NCBI GenBank assembly: GCA_009823505.1
Contig: VZQC01004719.1
Location: 1,269,444-1,333,443, forward strand
Source of the DNA: Rhizomys pruinosus
Lineage: Eukaryota; Chordata; Mammalia; Rodentia; Spalacidae
DNA: 64,000 nucleotides
Direction of reading: 5' to 3'
How positions within the stretch are numbered: the first letter of the stretch is position 1; every line of letters begins with the position of its first letter. The notes below the pieces were generated by a model. It searched no databases, was not told the origin of the DNA, and saw only the letters and a program-made list of their open reading frames with translations. Below are positions 35,009-49,992 of the stretch, piece by piece. Both the position numbers and the translations under genes were made by a program.

Positions 35009-35102
35009 CTTGGCCAAGGGTTTTAAGGGATAACTTTGTTCATTGCCCTCAGAGGTCAACAAACTCCCAGGGGAATATGCATCAGGACATCTCTTGAAAT
35101 GT

Positions 35103-35247
35103 CCAGGGTGTGGTGGTGCATGCCTTTAATCCTAGCACTCGGGAGGCAGGGGCAGGCGGATCTTTGTGAGTTCAAGGTCATCCTGGTCTACAGAGTGAGT
35201 TCCAGGACAGCTGGGGCTACAGGGAGACCCTGTCTCGAAAAGACCAA

Positions 35248-35285
<38 letters not shown>
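35103..35285 (+). mobile_element. B1 SINE with (AAAT)n tail in L1 3'UTR (right arm)
   Basis: B1 body followed by an (AAAT)n run at about 35248-35284. Confidence 0.94.
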
Positions 35286-35287
<2 letters not shown>

Positions 35288-36186
35288 AAAATGTTAAAAA
35301 AATTAAAAAAATATATCCTGCAAATGTGAGTCACCAGTCTTCAAGTTCAGGAAGGTCTTGGAAATCCACGAATGGGACTTCAGCCAGTGTCCAGTCTATA
35401 AAGAGGAAAGAGTTCTCATGTTTCAAAAAGGGAATCCTGGTCTTGCAAGACCTGACTTTGCCCTTGACTGGATGGAACTGGTAAATGAAAAGCCAAAAGG
35501 AGCAAAACAAAACAAAACAAATCAAATTAAAACAAAATCTGAGTGGCCCTTGAGAACCAGATCCTCAACTGACCTTGAGAAAACAAAAACCTTGTTTAAT
35601 CTGGGATAACTGTGTGGCCTCAAACATCCAAAAGGGAAGTACAACCAGAAATAAATAAATAGTACGGCCTGAGAAATTGTACTTCAGGTATTCAGGTATA
35701 AAATTTGAGAACTTAGTAAAAAAAAAAAAAAAAAAAAAAAAAGGAAAGAAACGGCACTGTTGTTTTGCCTGTCTTACTGGAAACTGTCAGCTACCCTGTG
35801 GCTGCCACTGCTTTTGACATCCTTCAAAGACATGGGATACAGCTTTTCAACCTTCCAATATGGACTGAAGACTTATGTCTCTCCTAAAGTCCTCCAAACA
35901 TTCAGTGCCAGATGGGGACTGCTGAGACATCCAACTTGTGGACTGAGCTGCTACTGGGGTTTCAGCTTCTTTAGAGTATAGACTGCCATTGGTGGACTAC
36001 CCAGGCTGTATCACAGAGACCAGTACAGTAAGATCAAGACTGGATGTGGTGCTTACTGGACCTCATTTGGTGAACATGGGAAGACAAAACTCCAGTGTGG
36101 AGTTCAAGGGCATAACTGATGGTGGTTTGGGCTTGCTAAGGAGGAGCCTTCAAACATGACATCTCCCAGCCTAATATAGAAAAAAA

Positions 36187-36337
36187 ATACCAGGTGTGGT
36201 GGAGCATGCCTTTAATCCTAGCACTTGGGAGGCAGAGGCAGGTGGATCTTTGTGAGTTCAAGGCCAGCCTGATCTACAGAGCAAGTTCCAGGACAGCTGG
36301 GGCTACAGGGAGACCTTGTCTCTCACACACACACAAA
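36187..36337 (+). mobile_element. B1 SINE (right arm)
   Basis: B1 body (GGTGTGGTGGAGCATGCC...), ending in a short CTCACACACACAC tract. Confidence 0.92.
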
Positions 36338-38006
36338 TCATAAGCTGAGTATGCTAAAACCTATTATATATGTGGCATGTCTATATGCATATTTTGAAGT
36401 TATGCATATTGTAAGGAATAACAACAACAACAACAAAAAAGGCTGGGTCAAAGAACTGACTGAAACAGTGAACTTTGCTCAAAATAGTAAATTTCTGCTT
36501 GGAGAATTTTGACAGAGACTGAGAAAAAGATGAAAACATGTTTGGCAGAATGCATGAACTCTGCTGGAGTGGGGAACAAACAGGGATGGGGGCCCAGGTC
36601 TAGATTTGATTTAAAATTTTGTATGAAATGGACAAACCTTCAATTAAAATTGGCTTTGAAAAAAAAGTGCTCTTGGATTTTGTTTTCTAGTACTTTGATA
36701 GGAGTTTTTACTACGTAAATTGTAGTGGTTGGTGTTGTTAACTAGAGGAATTGATAGTCACATTGGGGGAGGATCCTCTGGAAATATCTGTGAGGGATTA
36801 TCTCTATATATTAATTGGTATGGGGAGCCTGTCTTAATTGTGGGCAGGACCATTGGTTAGACAGAGGATCCTAGACTATGTAAAGTGAAGAAAGCAAGCT
36901 GAATACTAGCAGCAAACTGAGTTGTTTCATCTTTCCTTTTATCACTGTAAGAGAGGCAAATAGTTGGAGTTTGCTGGCTTACTGGTCTAAACTAACCAGG
37001 TCCTAGTAAAAGACCAAATCTGGAAGGATAAGATGGCTCTTGAGGACATTTCCCAAGATTAGACTGTTGGCTTCCATATGTGCATGCACACACGTGTACC
37101 CCCACGACATGAACATGCACATTCTCCTGTATACGCAGCGGTGCACATGGACACATGCTCACACAGTAAATGCATTTGTTTCATTTTACTCTCAGTTTTT
37201 CCTAGTGTAGCTTTTGTTACCCACAGTCTACCTTATTCCAAAAATGTTAAATGGGAAATTTCATGAATTAAAACAATTTCACACAAAGTTTTAATTTCAA
37301 TCCCTTTTGGGTTTTGAATCATCCCTTGGCTACCATATCCAGTCTTTATTTACTGATTTTACTCTTAATTATTTATTAACCTTCTAATTATCTGGCCAAT
37401 TGTTGCAACATAACTCCTGGGTTTAATTAATTCTGCATATGAGCACAGAGCAATGAGCTATATGGGAAGTGTTCACTAAGTGAATTGCTATGCTTGCTAT
37501 GCTTTATTAACAAATATTGCTAATTCATTAATGCAGCTGATTTATATGTTAAACTTTAAGAAAGTACATTATATATAGGGGCTATTGCTGTCTGTAATTT
37601 CAAACATTCACTAGGGCCCTGGAATGTATTTACATAGACAAGGAAGTAGTGTTGTATTCAGTTAACTAAGATCTAAGAACTGGGTGAGGTCTGGGAAGGC
37701 TAGGAGTTTGGGTTTTTTTTTTTTTTCTTTTTAATTAGTGACTGGCATTTCTTTACTTTTGAATCTATTCTTATTAGGCTGAGATATTATTTTAGTAGTC
37801 TATTTTGCAGGATTTAAATGTGATAGCCATTCATTGCTTGGGTAATTTAAAATATAAAGGAAGGCATAACATCACTTACAGATGACAACTTGTTCATTAT
37901 TTTATTAAGTTTTTATTTTTACTATACCATATTGCTGTGATATCTGTTTCCTATAATGAAACACAGCTTATACCAGATATCTGAACAAAGCAAATAAAAG
38001 GAATTC

Positions 38007-38756
38007 ATTAGAGTTAGCAACATGGTAAATTGAAACTGAGAGGATTTAGGCAGCTGTAACCTATTAAAAGAAGGATAAAAAGACCAGACTCTTATCAGAA
38101 GTAAGATATTGAGACATAGTATATATTTGATCCTTAGTGAGTGTCCTGAACCATAGCTGGGGTAGGGATGTGAACCGGTTGTTTTAGAGAGGCTGACTAA
38201 TGAGAGAAAGAAAGCCTCTGGATTCTCCCTCCAATTCTCCAATCATCATACCTGCCCCTTCGCTAAAATAAATTTGTCTGGAGGAAAGTCAGCAAAGACA
38301 TCTGGGAATGCAGAAGCAGCCAATGGAAAGCAGTTAGTGAATGGGTGGAGGGGCTGATGACCTTTTCTCAGGTTTTCTATTGTTATTTAATTCTCTCAGA
38401 ACAGCACAATGAAGAAAGAATTCAAGTTTATTAATCTCAACTGGAAAGGAATACTTGACCTGAGACTTAATAAAGGATCATCTGGCAGAAATTGTTTCAC
38501 CTTTCTTAACCTCCATTAACTTACCTATCAAGTGTTATAATAAGATCTGAATCATGGAGTTGTTTTAGGAATAAAAAGCAAATAAGGTGCCTGGAATAGT
38601 GCTGGTTTTGTACCTTGCTTAGTACACGTTAGTAATTATTATTATCCAATAATCATTAAGATACATGTGAGAGCATAGGCAGTAAACAGAGAAAAGGTAG
38701 GGCACAATATTTTAGTGTAAGGCAGGTTGAATTTCTGATGATTTTTTATTTTTGCT
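38007..38756. other. Unique intergenic sequence right of the palindrome
   Basis: No gene recognised. A possible MIR-like fragment (AAGGTGCCTGGAATAGTGCT, near 38587) is too short to call firmly. Confidence 0.4.
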
Positions 38757-39295
38757 TTTATGGAGTTTCTCAACCATGGTCTGATCACATGAGAATTACC
38801 TAGGGAACTTGTTAAAATGCATGAAACTACAACAATATAGACTGGACACTCATTTGATCAACTTGATTGAACATACAAGCCCCCCCCCCCCTTTCAGGAT
38901 GGTGGGACCCATGAGCTGTGTGGGCCTGGGCACAACTGCTTGCAAATTGGTTTAGGATGCTTGTACTCACAAATTATCATCTATTGAAAAAAAAATGAAA
39001 ACAAAACAAAACAAAAAAGCAGAGAAAGATGCAGAAAACTTACGGCAGAATGCACGATCTGCGATGGGTAGGGGTGGGGTGGGGGGGAAGGGAAGGGGAT
39101 ATATGCCTGAACTGAATTGGAAAATGATGTATGAAATACACAAAGCATCAATAAAAATAAATTAAAAAAATAAAATAAAATGCATGTCTTGGGCAACAAC
39201 AATGCCAAGTGTAAAATAATTTGAAGAGGGGGGAACATTTAAGAAGTTCTTCAAGTAATTCTGTGCAGAAAAAATATTTGAGAAACAGTGCCAAA
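38757..39295 (+). mobile_element. MER5A-like hAT DNA transposon, split by an L1
   Basis: The left half (GAGTTTCTCAACCATGG ... GAGAATTACCTAGGGAACTTG) and right half (AAGTTCTTCAAGTAATTCTG ... TTTGAGAAACAGTGCC) are imperfect terminal inverted halves, as in MER5A. The L1 at 38835-39178 separates them. Confidence 0.5.
38835..39178 (+). mobile_element. L1 3'UTR insertion, 5'-truncated
   Basis: Contains the G-rich polypurine tract (GGGGTGGGGTGGGGGGGAAGG) and the AATCAATAAAAATAAATT-type end shared with 48804 and 53305. A 10-bp TSD, AAAATGCATG, flanks it (about 38815-38824 and 39177-39186). Confidence 0.85.
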
Positions 39296-39896
39296 GGATC
39301 CTGAGGAAACAACTCCCTTCCTTCACTTCTCCCATTTACTGAATCAGCTGCAGGTGGAGGCATTAGGGTTTAGAAATGATTGCTTGGGCATGTCTTCTGA
39401 GATTTGGAGAACAGATTTCATGACCAAGTCATCACAAATTTGGAGCTGGATTATGTTTTGACTTTGATGCCTCTTGTAAATTTTTGATCCCCTTTGGCTA
39501 TTTCAAGTCTTACTACACACAGAAAAAGCAGGAATACTATGTTTGTGCTTTTATTAATATCCAAGGGAATGATAAAGTTGGTCAATCTGAACTCACAATA
39601 TATTGATAGGCTTTGTTGCTGCTGTTTTTAATAGAACACTGTTGCTGAGAGAGCATGCCCACGACATATTTTAAATGAAAAGTCAGATATTATGGATTCA
39701 ACAAATCCTTGAACTAATACTAAAAAAGTGGGTTTGCTGAGGTGGTGTGATTTTAGTTATCTTTGGAGGCATACAGTTTTTTCTCATTCTTTTTTATATG
39801 TTGAGTTTTTCTTACATATAATAGAATTTTCATTTATTATGCTCTAAACAGGAAATTATAGGTTTAAAGTCAGACTTTATAGCTAAAACTTAGAAA
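39296..39896. other. Unassigned intergenic sequence
   Basis: Upstream flank of the USP15 retrocopy; no recognised element. Confidence 0.4.
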
Positions 39897-42512
<2,616 letters not shown>

Positions 42513-42770
42513 TGAAAGTCCTAGAAACCATAAGAGAGACTTTCCTGTTGGTGGTATCTATGGAGATGAAGTTATCCACCACATTAAAACAGAAGTCTGA
42601 GATGGGGAGTTTCAGATAACCGAATGTAAATCCCTTATCAGATTTTAACTTGTGCAGTACTTGAAGTGAAACACAATGAAATCTTTAACAAGAATTGTCT
42701 CTTAATACATTTACAGTCTTGTATTTACAATCTAAATATATATAGGAAATCACAAATAAATCCCTTTTTT
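42513..42770 (+). pseudogene. USP15: Probable USP15 retrocopy 3'UTR
   Basis: Contiguous with the pseudogene stop and UTR-like, with late TTTACAATCT and CAAATAAATCCC. The 3' limit and TSD could not be set by eye. Confidence 0.5.
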
Positions 42771-43949
42771 AGCAGAACATAAATGTCATGTTTATTGGTG
42801 AGGACATTTCCCATGCACTATGCTGGCAAATCATTCTGAATAAACCAACATGCTAACAATACATAACAGTAAATTATGTTGTCTTTCCTCTAGTTGGTAA
42901 CTATATACATTTCTCAATTCTGGCTACAATATAAAGGGTGATCCCAGGCCTTGTGGAAGAAAGTGACATACATTTAATCTGGGATAGATTTTCTAACATT
43001 GGACATCTCATAATGATCTCTTTTTCTGGTGTTCTTTCTGCACATTCTACTGGTCACAAAATGGCCTATTCTTCTCTGAAGTATACTCCATGCTGTTGAA
43101 TCAGTTACAGTGACCTCTTCATGCCAGAAGTTTGGCTTTCATCACATTATCCAATTTCCTTGGCTAAAATGATTTATTTGGTTGTTGGTAAATGACTCAA
43201 CCTGGACCAAAGTCATTCTTATGTCTTATCTAAAGGAATTACAGGGAATGGTCACACAAGAAGACAATGGTGGTCATCTTGTCCACTGTGTTCAGAAAGC
43301 TGTGTGAACAGGACAAAGGCAGGAAGAATTAGTTACAATCACACCTGAAACACATCGTGGACAAACAGCAGGAGAAGGAAGGGAACACAGAAATAGTATA
43401 TAATTTTCTCTGTATATGCATCTACACACATCTCCCATTATTTTCCATTACACTAATTTCAACTGCATTTCCTCAGCTAGGAGAATGCTGATTGTATGTC
43501 AGCCAACAGGTAAGTCCGAATTAGTTCAGAACTCATATAAGTATCCAAACCGAGTGATTTACAGTTAGATGGACTGCTAGACTCAGTTAACTATTCAAAT
43601 GTGCATTGTACATCCAGCAGTGTCAGGGAGTAAGGGAAGGAAATACTCCCCAGCCCCCACAGAAGTTAAGTTGTAGAAGGAAAGGCAGGCATACCCAAAA
43701 GATGTTAAAATACAGTGTCATCAGAACCTAACTGCAGTATGCAGAATGCCTCTAGGAGGCAGAAAGTAGTCCTGGAAAGGAAGGCAATGAGGGAACACCT
43801 CTAGGGTCAAAGGAGGCACAGAACAATGCCTCCACAAAGCAGAAGTTACTCCTGGTGTGAAAATATCCTTACCACACCTGAGGGCCTAGAGGAAAGTTAC
43901 AGGCTACACGGATCCGGCATAGTGACACCCCAGGAGAGCTGCTTATCCA
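42771..43949. other. Unassigned intergenic sequence
   Basis: No gene recognised. Parts near 43100-43330 have the look of an old LTR or DNA transposon, but I cannot name it. Confidence 0.35.
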
Positions 43950-44215
43950 CAGGTGGGAAAATAGTCATGAAGACAGCCTGGTACTGGCAAAAAAAAAAAA
44001 AAAAAAAAAAAAAAAACAGAACCATTGACCAATGGAACAAAATTGAAGACCCACACTTGAGCTCATATAACTACAGCCACCTCATATTTGACAAAGGGGC
44101 CAAAAAACTCAATGGAGGAAAGACAGTATCTTCAGCAAATGGCGTTGGCAAAACTGGATCACCATTTGTAGAAGAACAAAATTAAACCCCTACCTCTCAC
44201 CCTGTACAAATAAAT
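43950..44215 (+). mobile_element. L1 ORF2 fragment
   Basis: The frame reads MKTAWYW, then after an A30-type run [29 protein letters not shown] and SANGVGKT, diagnostic of L1 ORF2 between the RT and Cys-rich region. The A run (43990-44016) breaks the frame. Confidence 0.87.
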
Positions 44216-44449
44216 ACCTTTTGAGTTAAAAATAAAGAAACACAAATATTCCCAATCTAAAGATTTTTTAAGCAATGCAAATTTTTATGTCTTTTGGTAA
44301 AATAAGTTACATTTATCTACCCAAAGTATAACATATATTGTCTATTAAAAAATCCACTGGATTCATTTCTGTTTGGCATTGCATCACCACCCTGGTTCTA
44401 ACAATTTTTCTGCCCTCATATGAACCTACAGCATTGGTAACAACTGGCA
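44216..44449. other. Decayed L1-like sequence
   Basis: Follows the ORF2 fragment without a clear boundary; not separately assignable. Confidence 0.3.
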
Positions 44450-44830
44450 CAAGACCCTTGCAAGCTCATCTGGACAAAAACCTAGCAAAGAACTGAAGAA
44501 AGGGGTAACAGAGCCCAAACTAAGCTGAGGAAATATTGGCAGCAGATAATGGTCAGGTAAAGAAGATCTGGCATTCTTCAGAAAAGAGTCTCTGAAGGCT
44601 AACTAGAGCTCAGGGGAGGTGCTGGCACTCAGAAGTGAGAAGAGTGAGCAGGGAGAGTAATTTGGTGCAATGGACTGTAGCACAAATGAGAAAAGGTATG
44701 AACTCAGAAGCAGGGATGCTGGGGGTGGGGGTGGGAAAGTGCCAAGGGAAAAGTCAGCATAATGGTGATTAAGACTGACTGAAAAATTATGTATGAAACA
44801 CATAAAAATTCAAACAAAACAAAACAAAAA
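44450..44830 (+). mobile_element. L1-associated 3' repeat with purine-rich tract
   Basis: 44450-44560 matches the palindrome spacer 31455-31600 (shared CAGACAAAAACC/GGACAAAAACC and GGGTAACAG blocks). It contains GGGGGTGGGGGTGGG at 44718 and ends ATTATGTATGAAACACATAAAAATTC, like an L1 3' end. Confidence 0.55.
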
Positions 44831-45827
44831 TCCATTGGGCACCAATTTTCTTACAAGTAAATACAAATATTGTGATGGCTACAAAGACCATTTGCAAAAT
44901 TATTTCAATCCATCACATATATTATATTATTTCTATTAATAGTATCCCAATTCACAGGCTAGAAAAAGAGCTTATAGCAATTTGCTATTTGAGATGCATG
45001 AAGAATATTTTCTGATGCATTATATATAGTCACTTCAAAATGTAAATTATTTTAAAGACAAATTAAGTTGAAGCAAATGAGCAAAAAAAACTCATTTTTT
45101 TCCTCTTCATTGTAACAGTTTCTCAACACATTTGGTTATTAGCAAATAGCATTTGAACTTTTGGCCAAATAGTTTTTCCTACAAAATAGTTATCCACCCT
45201 GACAGAAGAATTACGATTGTAAATTTTAATGTGATTATTGCATCTCATAATTTTCAGCTTCAAAGAGTTACTCTACATAAGCGAATAGTGGATAAAATTA
45301 TTAAAGGGCATCCAAGGCTTTGAGAATATTTCTCCTATTTTAACTGTTTTTTACTCATTACCTTGCCTGCCTCTTAAATTGTACAATTCTCACAAGATTT
45401 CTTAAAATGTTTCTAATGTCTTGTTCTCTTTCAATGCTAGGCTTGGCATGTCTTCCTTTTCTCATTTAGAGCCTCATTTGTCTTGCCACCCTCAGTAATC
45501 TTTGTCTGCCTCACTCATCATTTATATTGCTTCAAACATCAGAGCACTTCATGTATGGATATATTTCTTACTCCTTATAACTTTATAAGTACTATTATGA
45601 TTAAATTTCCACTAGCATAGATATACTATTTAATATTTGTTCATTTTTAACTACAATGAATAATATTTTCACCAACTTGAGGATTTTATTTTACTTTTTT
45701 GATAGTTTACTGTATATTTATTTTTTAAAGCAAAACAAAAGCCAGAAAACACAAATTGCCCCAGCAAATAAATTCAAATATTTGTTATGTGTGATATTAT
45801 AATCTACATTTTTTGTTTCATTTTGTT
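44831..45827. other. Unassigned AT-rich intergenic sequence
   Basis: No recognised element or coding frame. Confidence 0.4.
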
Positions 45828-45957
45828 TTTTCACCCTGTAGCCCCAGCTGTCTTGGAACTCGCTCTCTACATTAGGCTGGGCTTGAACTCACAAAGATCG
45901 GCCTGCCTCTGCCTCTCAAGTGCTAGGATTAAAGGCATGCTCCACCACGCCTGGCTA
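45828..45957 (-). mobile_element. B1 SINE, 3'-truncated
   Basis: Reverse-complement B1 (AGCCCCAGCTGTCTTGGAACT ... ACCACGCCTGGC). Confidence 0.92.
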
Positions 45958-47157
45958 TAATCTACATATTTAATTAAATTTATTTCTATATGCTTTGTTT
46001 GGTATGAGGTGATTAAATGCCATATTCATGAAACAAATCTTTCCTAAACTCCAATAAAAGTAAGTCTTAATAAACTTTTACCTTGTGGAGCAGGAATAAA
46101 CTCATGCAAGTTAAATTCCATGCAAAAGTGTTAATGTTATTTTGTACTGTTGTTAGCTAATTTTTTAATTTATACAGCAATCATTCTGTCTACATTTACT
46201 AAATAACTAGATGAATTTTGATGGACAAAATATTTAAATTCATAAAATTTCAGATCATAGATTAAGTTATAAATTTTGAGAATGACCCATCCTCCTATGG
46301 AGTATGACAATTGAGAATAGATTAAATATGTTAAATCATATAATAGGGAAGAAACAAATTTCTAAACTTTAACATATTTATGTTATTGATTGTTAAATAT
46401 GTTGCTAATATAATTAAAATAAACACAAAAATTCATTAAGTCACTGCCTTTTTTTTTTTTTACAGTGAAGATCATATCACTAAGTGTATCCAAATAAAAC
46501 ATTCCCAGCAGAACAGGGTGACAAACCTGAAGGTATCTGAGTGTTCAGTACCAAAGCCAGATCTTCTTTAATACAAGGTATCAAATTGCCATAGAATCTA
46601 CTAAAACACTAAATCAAAATAAAACAAGATAGAAATTAAAACATGTGTTAGGCCACTATTAGAAAAGGTGAACCTTGAAGTTCCACCACAAGCATCTCCC
46701 GCAGCCATCAGGACTCCAGTGGGATTCTTCTGTAGGTACCTATTCTAACTCATTAAATTTTGCCTCTCTTTTCATATTGAACAATCCTCTTCATTTGGCC
46801 TTGCCATAATGCATGAGCAGAGTGTATTCAGTGATCGAATTTCTTGTGTGTATGTACTGTATATGTGGGTGCACATATATGTACCAGTGTGCATGCCCTT
46901 GTGTTTGTGTCAGAGGCCAACCCCAGTGACCCAGTAACTCCAGCATGTTCCCCATGCTCTAAGGTTCCATAATGTTTCCATCCAGCCCACCACTTGAAGA
47001 CAAAGTATATATACATGTGAGCCTATATGAACCAGTTCACAAAAAACATAACACATGACTTCCTTCCCTCTACAAGGCGTGATAAAAAATAATGCAACAC
47101 AATGCAACACAACAACAATAACAACAACAAAAACAACAAGCAATAAACAAAATATTT
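45958..47157. other. Unassigned intergenic sequence
   Basis: AT-rich with no gene. Short open stretches near 46830-47350 derive partly from the adjacent B1. Confidence 0.4.
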
Positions 47158-47297
47158 GCCAGGTGTGGTGGCACAAGCCATTATACCCAGACTCAGGACA
47201 CAGAGGCAGGTGATCCTCTATGAGATCAAGGTGAACTTTATCTACATAGTAAGTTCCTGGCCAGCTGGATCTAAAGAAAGACCCTGTCTCCAAAATA
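47158..47297 (+). mobile_element. B1 SINE, old
   Basis: Diverged B1 (CCAGGTGTGGTGGCACAAGCC ... GAAAGACCCTGTCTC). Confidence 0.88.
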
Positions 47298-47812
47298 AAG
47301 GAGAAAAGAAAATGATAACATTTGTAATAACCTAAACTTTTCTTAGACAACTCTTGCTAATAAATACTCTCATAATTACTTTGATTCATTACCTACTCCA
47401 TCATGCTTTAAGATACTTGGGGAAGTAATGCAGAACTTTTTCTTTACTTGCAATACTGTTTGCAGTACACAGCAAAGCTCCCGTCAAAAGGTTAATATGT
47501 ATAATATGTTTATTACACAGAATCAATATGATATAAAATTTATAATCAAAAGCTACTTAAGGAGATTAGAATTCAAGATGTCTAGTTTCCTCTGATGTTA
47601 TTGCATTTAAACAGTCATGATCTTCTTCCAGAACTGAGATTCTAATTTTCCTAAAGAAAAGTTTTCTGTAATTACAAATAGGGATTAATACTACTCCAAT
47701 TTTGCAGGGAATAAATTGGAACATGGAGTAGGTAATTGTACTAAGATTTGTGTAATGAGGCTGAAAAGTTGACCCAGCCATTAAGGGTCAAGTGTTCTTG
47801 ATGTTGTTCTTC
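47298..47812. other. Unassigned intergenic sequence
   Basis: No recognised element. Confidence 0.4.
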
Positions 47813-47827
47813 AAGAGGACTATGTTC

Positions 47828-48804
47828 TGGGAGGGATGTATTGAGACCGCACATGCAAGGGTACAGATGGCCTCTGGAATGCCAGAGAGTGTTCCCAAAG
47901 GCCACTAAACCAATAAAGCAAATACGGGTCTCCCTGAGTCAAGCAAGACTCCACCATCAGCACCAGCTACACTTCACCTGCCTGGAAATACTGTGCAGCA
48001 GAGGCAGCCATGTGCCTGTATATCCCAAATCTAATTGGCTGTTGGCTCTCTCCTTGGAGGAATAACCCATGGCTGATGCCACAAGCCTACATCCTCTACA
48101 GGTTAGGAGATGTCATAAGCCACAGTAAGACCCTGTTATATTTATCAGGGGGTAAAAATATAATTCATGAATTAACATATCATCCAAACATATGTGTCTA
48201 TGCCAAAGTAACCTACCATAACTATTAGTGCTGCTTAAATACCTATATATCTAATTGCTTGTGCTTCATTAGTAGGATCGAAAGGTTACTCCTGAACAAA
48301 CTGTCAGCCCATGAAAGGAAACAGCCAGAATTGACCAGAATCCAAGTCAACAGCTCCAGAGAGAGAGGACAGTTTTACTTCTCATCCACCTGTGCCCCTT
48401 TTCTAAGCCTAGGGAACAATCTGCGGAAGAGGGGGCGTGGTAGAATGTAAAGGCTGCGATTGGGGTGAACGGTGAAACTACAGCGATGTAGTCTGGACAC
48501 TCATTTGATCAACTTGATTGAACAAACAACCTGTCAACCTCCACTGAATGGTGGGACTGTGGGGGTTTGGGCACAACAGTCTATAGATTGGTTTTGCACG
48601 AAGGATGCTTATACTCATGGATTATCACTTATAGCTAAAAAATGAAAAAAAAAAACAAAACCTGAAAGATTGCCGGACAGTTATGGCAGAATACATGATC
48701 TGGATGGGGTGGGGGTGGGGGGGAAGGGAAGGGAATATGCCTATTTGAATTGGAAATGAGTATAAAATGCACAAACCATCAATAAAAATTAAATTAAAAA
48801 AAAA
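47828..48804 (+). mobile_element. Young 5'-truncated L1, 3'UTR only
   Basis: 977-bp insertion with a G-rich polypurine tract near 48710-48730 and an A-rich tail. A perfect 15-bp TSD, AAGAGGACTATGTTC, lies at 47813-47827 and 48805-48819. The same UTR is repeated at 52244-53305, allowing for small indels. Confidence 0.92.
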
Positions 48805-48864
48805 AAGAGGACTATGTTCAGTTCCTTACACTTGCATCAGGCAGCCAGCAGAAGCATTTAACTA

Positions 48865-48897
48865 AACACACACACACACACACACACATACACACAC
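48865..48897. repeat. (CA)n microsatellite
   Basis: Alternating CA with one T interruption. Confidence 0.93.
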
Positions 48898-49020
48898 AAA
48901 CACAAATGTTTTTAAAATCCAAAAGATACTTATGTTAGATAATGATTGTTGATAATATTGAAATCCAAAAGATATTTACGTTAGATAGTGATTACTGATG
49001 ATTCAATAAAGATAAAAGTA

Positions 49021-49186
49021 GCGGGGTATGGTGGCGTATGCCTTAATCCTAGCCACTTCGGGGGCAGGGGAGGCGGATCTCTGTGAGTTCAAGACCAGCC
49101 TGGTCTACAAAGTGAGTTCCAGAACAGCCGGGGCTACAGGGATACCCTATCTCAAAAATACAAAACAAACAAACAAAAAAAGAATA
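49021..49186 (+). mobile_element. B1 SINE
   Basis: B1 body (GGTATGGTGGCGTATGCC) with an A-rich tail. A 9-bp TSD, ATAAAAGTA, is at about 49012-49020 and 49184-49192. Confidence 0.9.
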
Positions 49187-49192
49187 AAAGTA

Positions 49193-49992
49193 ATTTGAAA
49201 ATTATTTGATGATATATTATTTAACTTGCTTTCTAATTATGTGTAAGATATTGTGCCTCAAAAAAAAGTTAGAGATAAGTTGATCTTTATTATTGATACA
49301 GGAAAATTACCTCCTGTAAATATAAACAAATATTATTACTTTGGAAAACACATCCTGTTTTGGCGACAAGATTTCTAGCAAGGAATTAAACACATTGGTA
49401 GAATACTTCCCTAACATGGAGAGGTTCAAGGATGTTATCCTTATATATTTAAAAAGATAAAAAAAAAGGTAGTTTTAAGATTTGGGTTGCAAGGTTTTTT
49501 GACAAAAGTTTTCATATTCTATCTATATCCCCCTTTTTATTTAAGGTTTTTATTTTTTGACCATGAGTCTCAAAAAAGCAGTGTTTTATATACATACCTA
49601 TAGGGTGGAATCAAGGCACAGATTCTCCAAGTTCACCCATGCTGTTTGGTTTACTGTATGTGATTAATTGGGGAAACAATTTTTTTTGTTTAAGTCATCT
49701 ATAGGTGAAGAGATTGCTCCAGTGATATCTATGACCGAAAAATTATAGAGAACATTTGTTTATACCAATCCCAGAGTACATTGTTATACCGATTTTAGTT
49801 AAAGTAATGTGGACAAAGCAAATTATATACCAATTAACTCAGATGCATTACCGTTTTATCAGCCTTAAACCAATGTTGTCCAATATGCACTATTTACTTT
49901 TACTAAGTCCTAACAAACTCCATGTATCTGAGACTAGAGTCTGGGCAAAACTGGATACTTTTGAACTCATATCATTAACATGCACCAATTGA
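49193..49992. other. Unassigned sequence next to the L1 cluster
   Basis: AT-rich. A 78-codon open stretch (49756-49992) has no recognisable domain. Part of it may be decayed L1. Confidence 0.3.

Larger units (their letters stand above)
33243..36668 (+). mobile_element. L1 ORF2 C-terminus and long 3'UTR (right arm)
   Basis: A 179-codon frame (33284-33823) reads as the C-terminal part of L1 ORF2, with [43 protein letters not shown] and the WRGCWE..TLIHSWWEC Cys region. After a nested B1, ORF2 continues to about 34350. The 3'UTR runs to a tail at AATTGGCTTTGAAAAAAAAG (36648-36667). The UTR segment 35614-36095 matches 61610-62065. 5'-truncated with an inverted 5' piece. Confidence 0.88.
31932..38006 (-). 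repeat. Right arm of ~6 kb inverted repeat
   Basis: Reverse-complement partner of 25114-31130. Sequence continues without a gap into unique DNA at 38007. This arm keeps longer L1 frames and intact SINE TSDs, so it looks like the more accurate copy. Confidence 0.96.
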
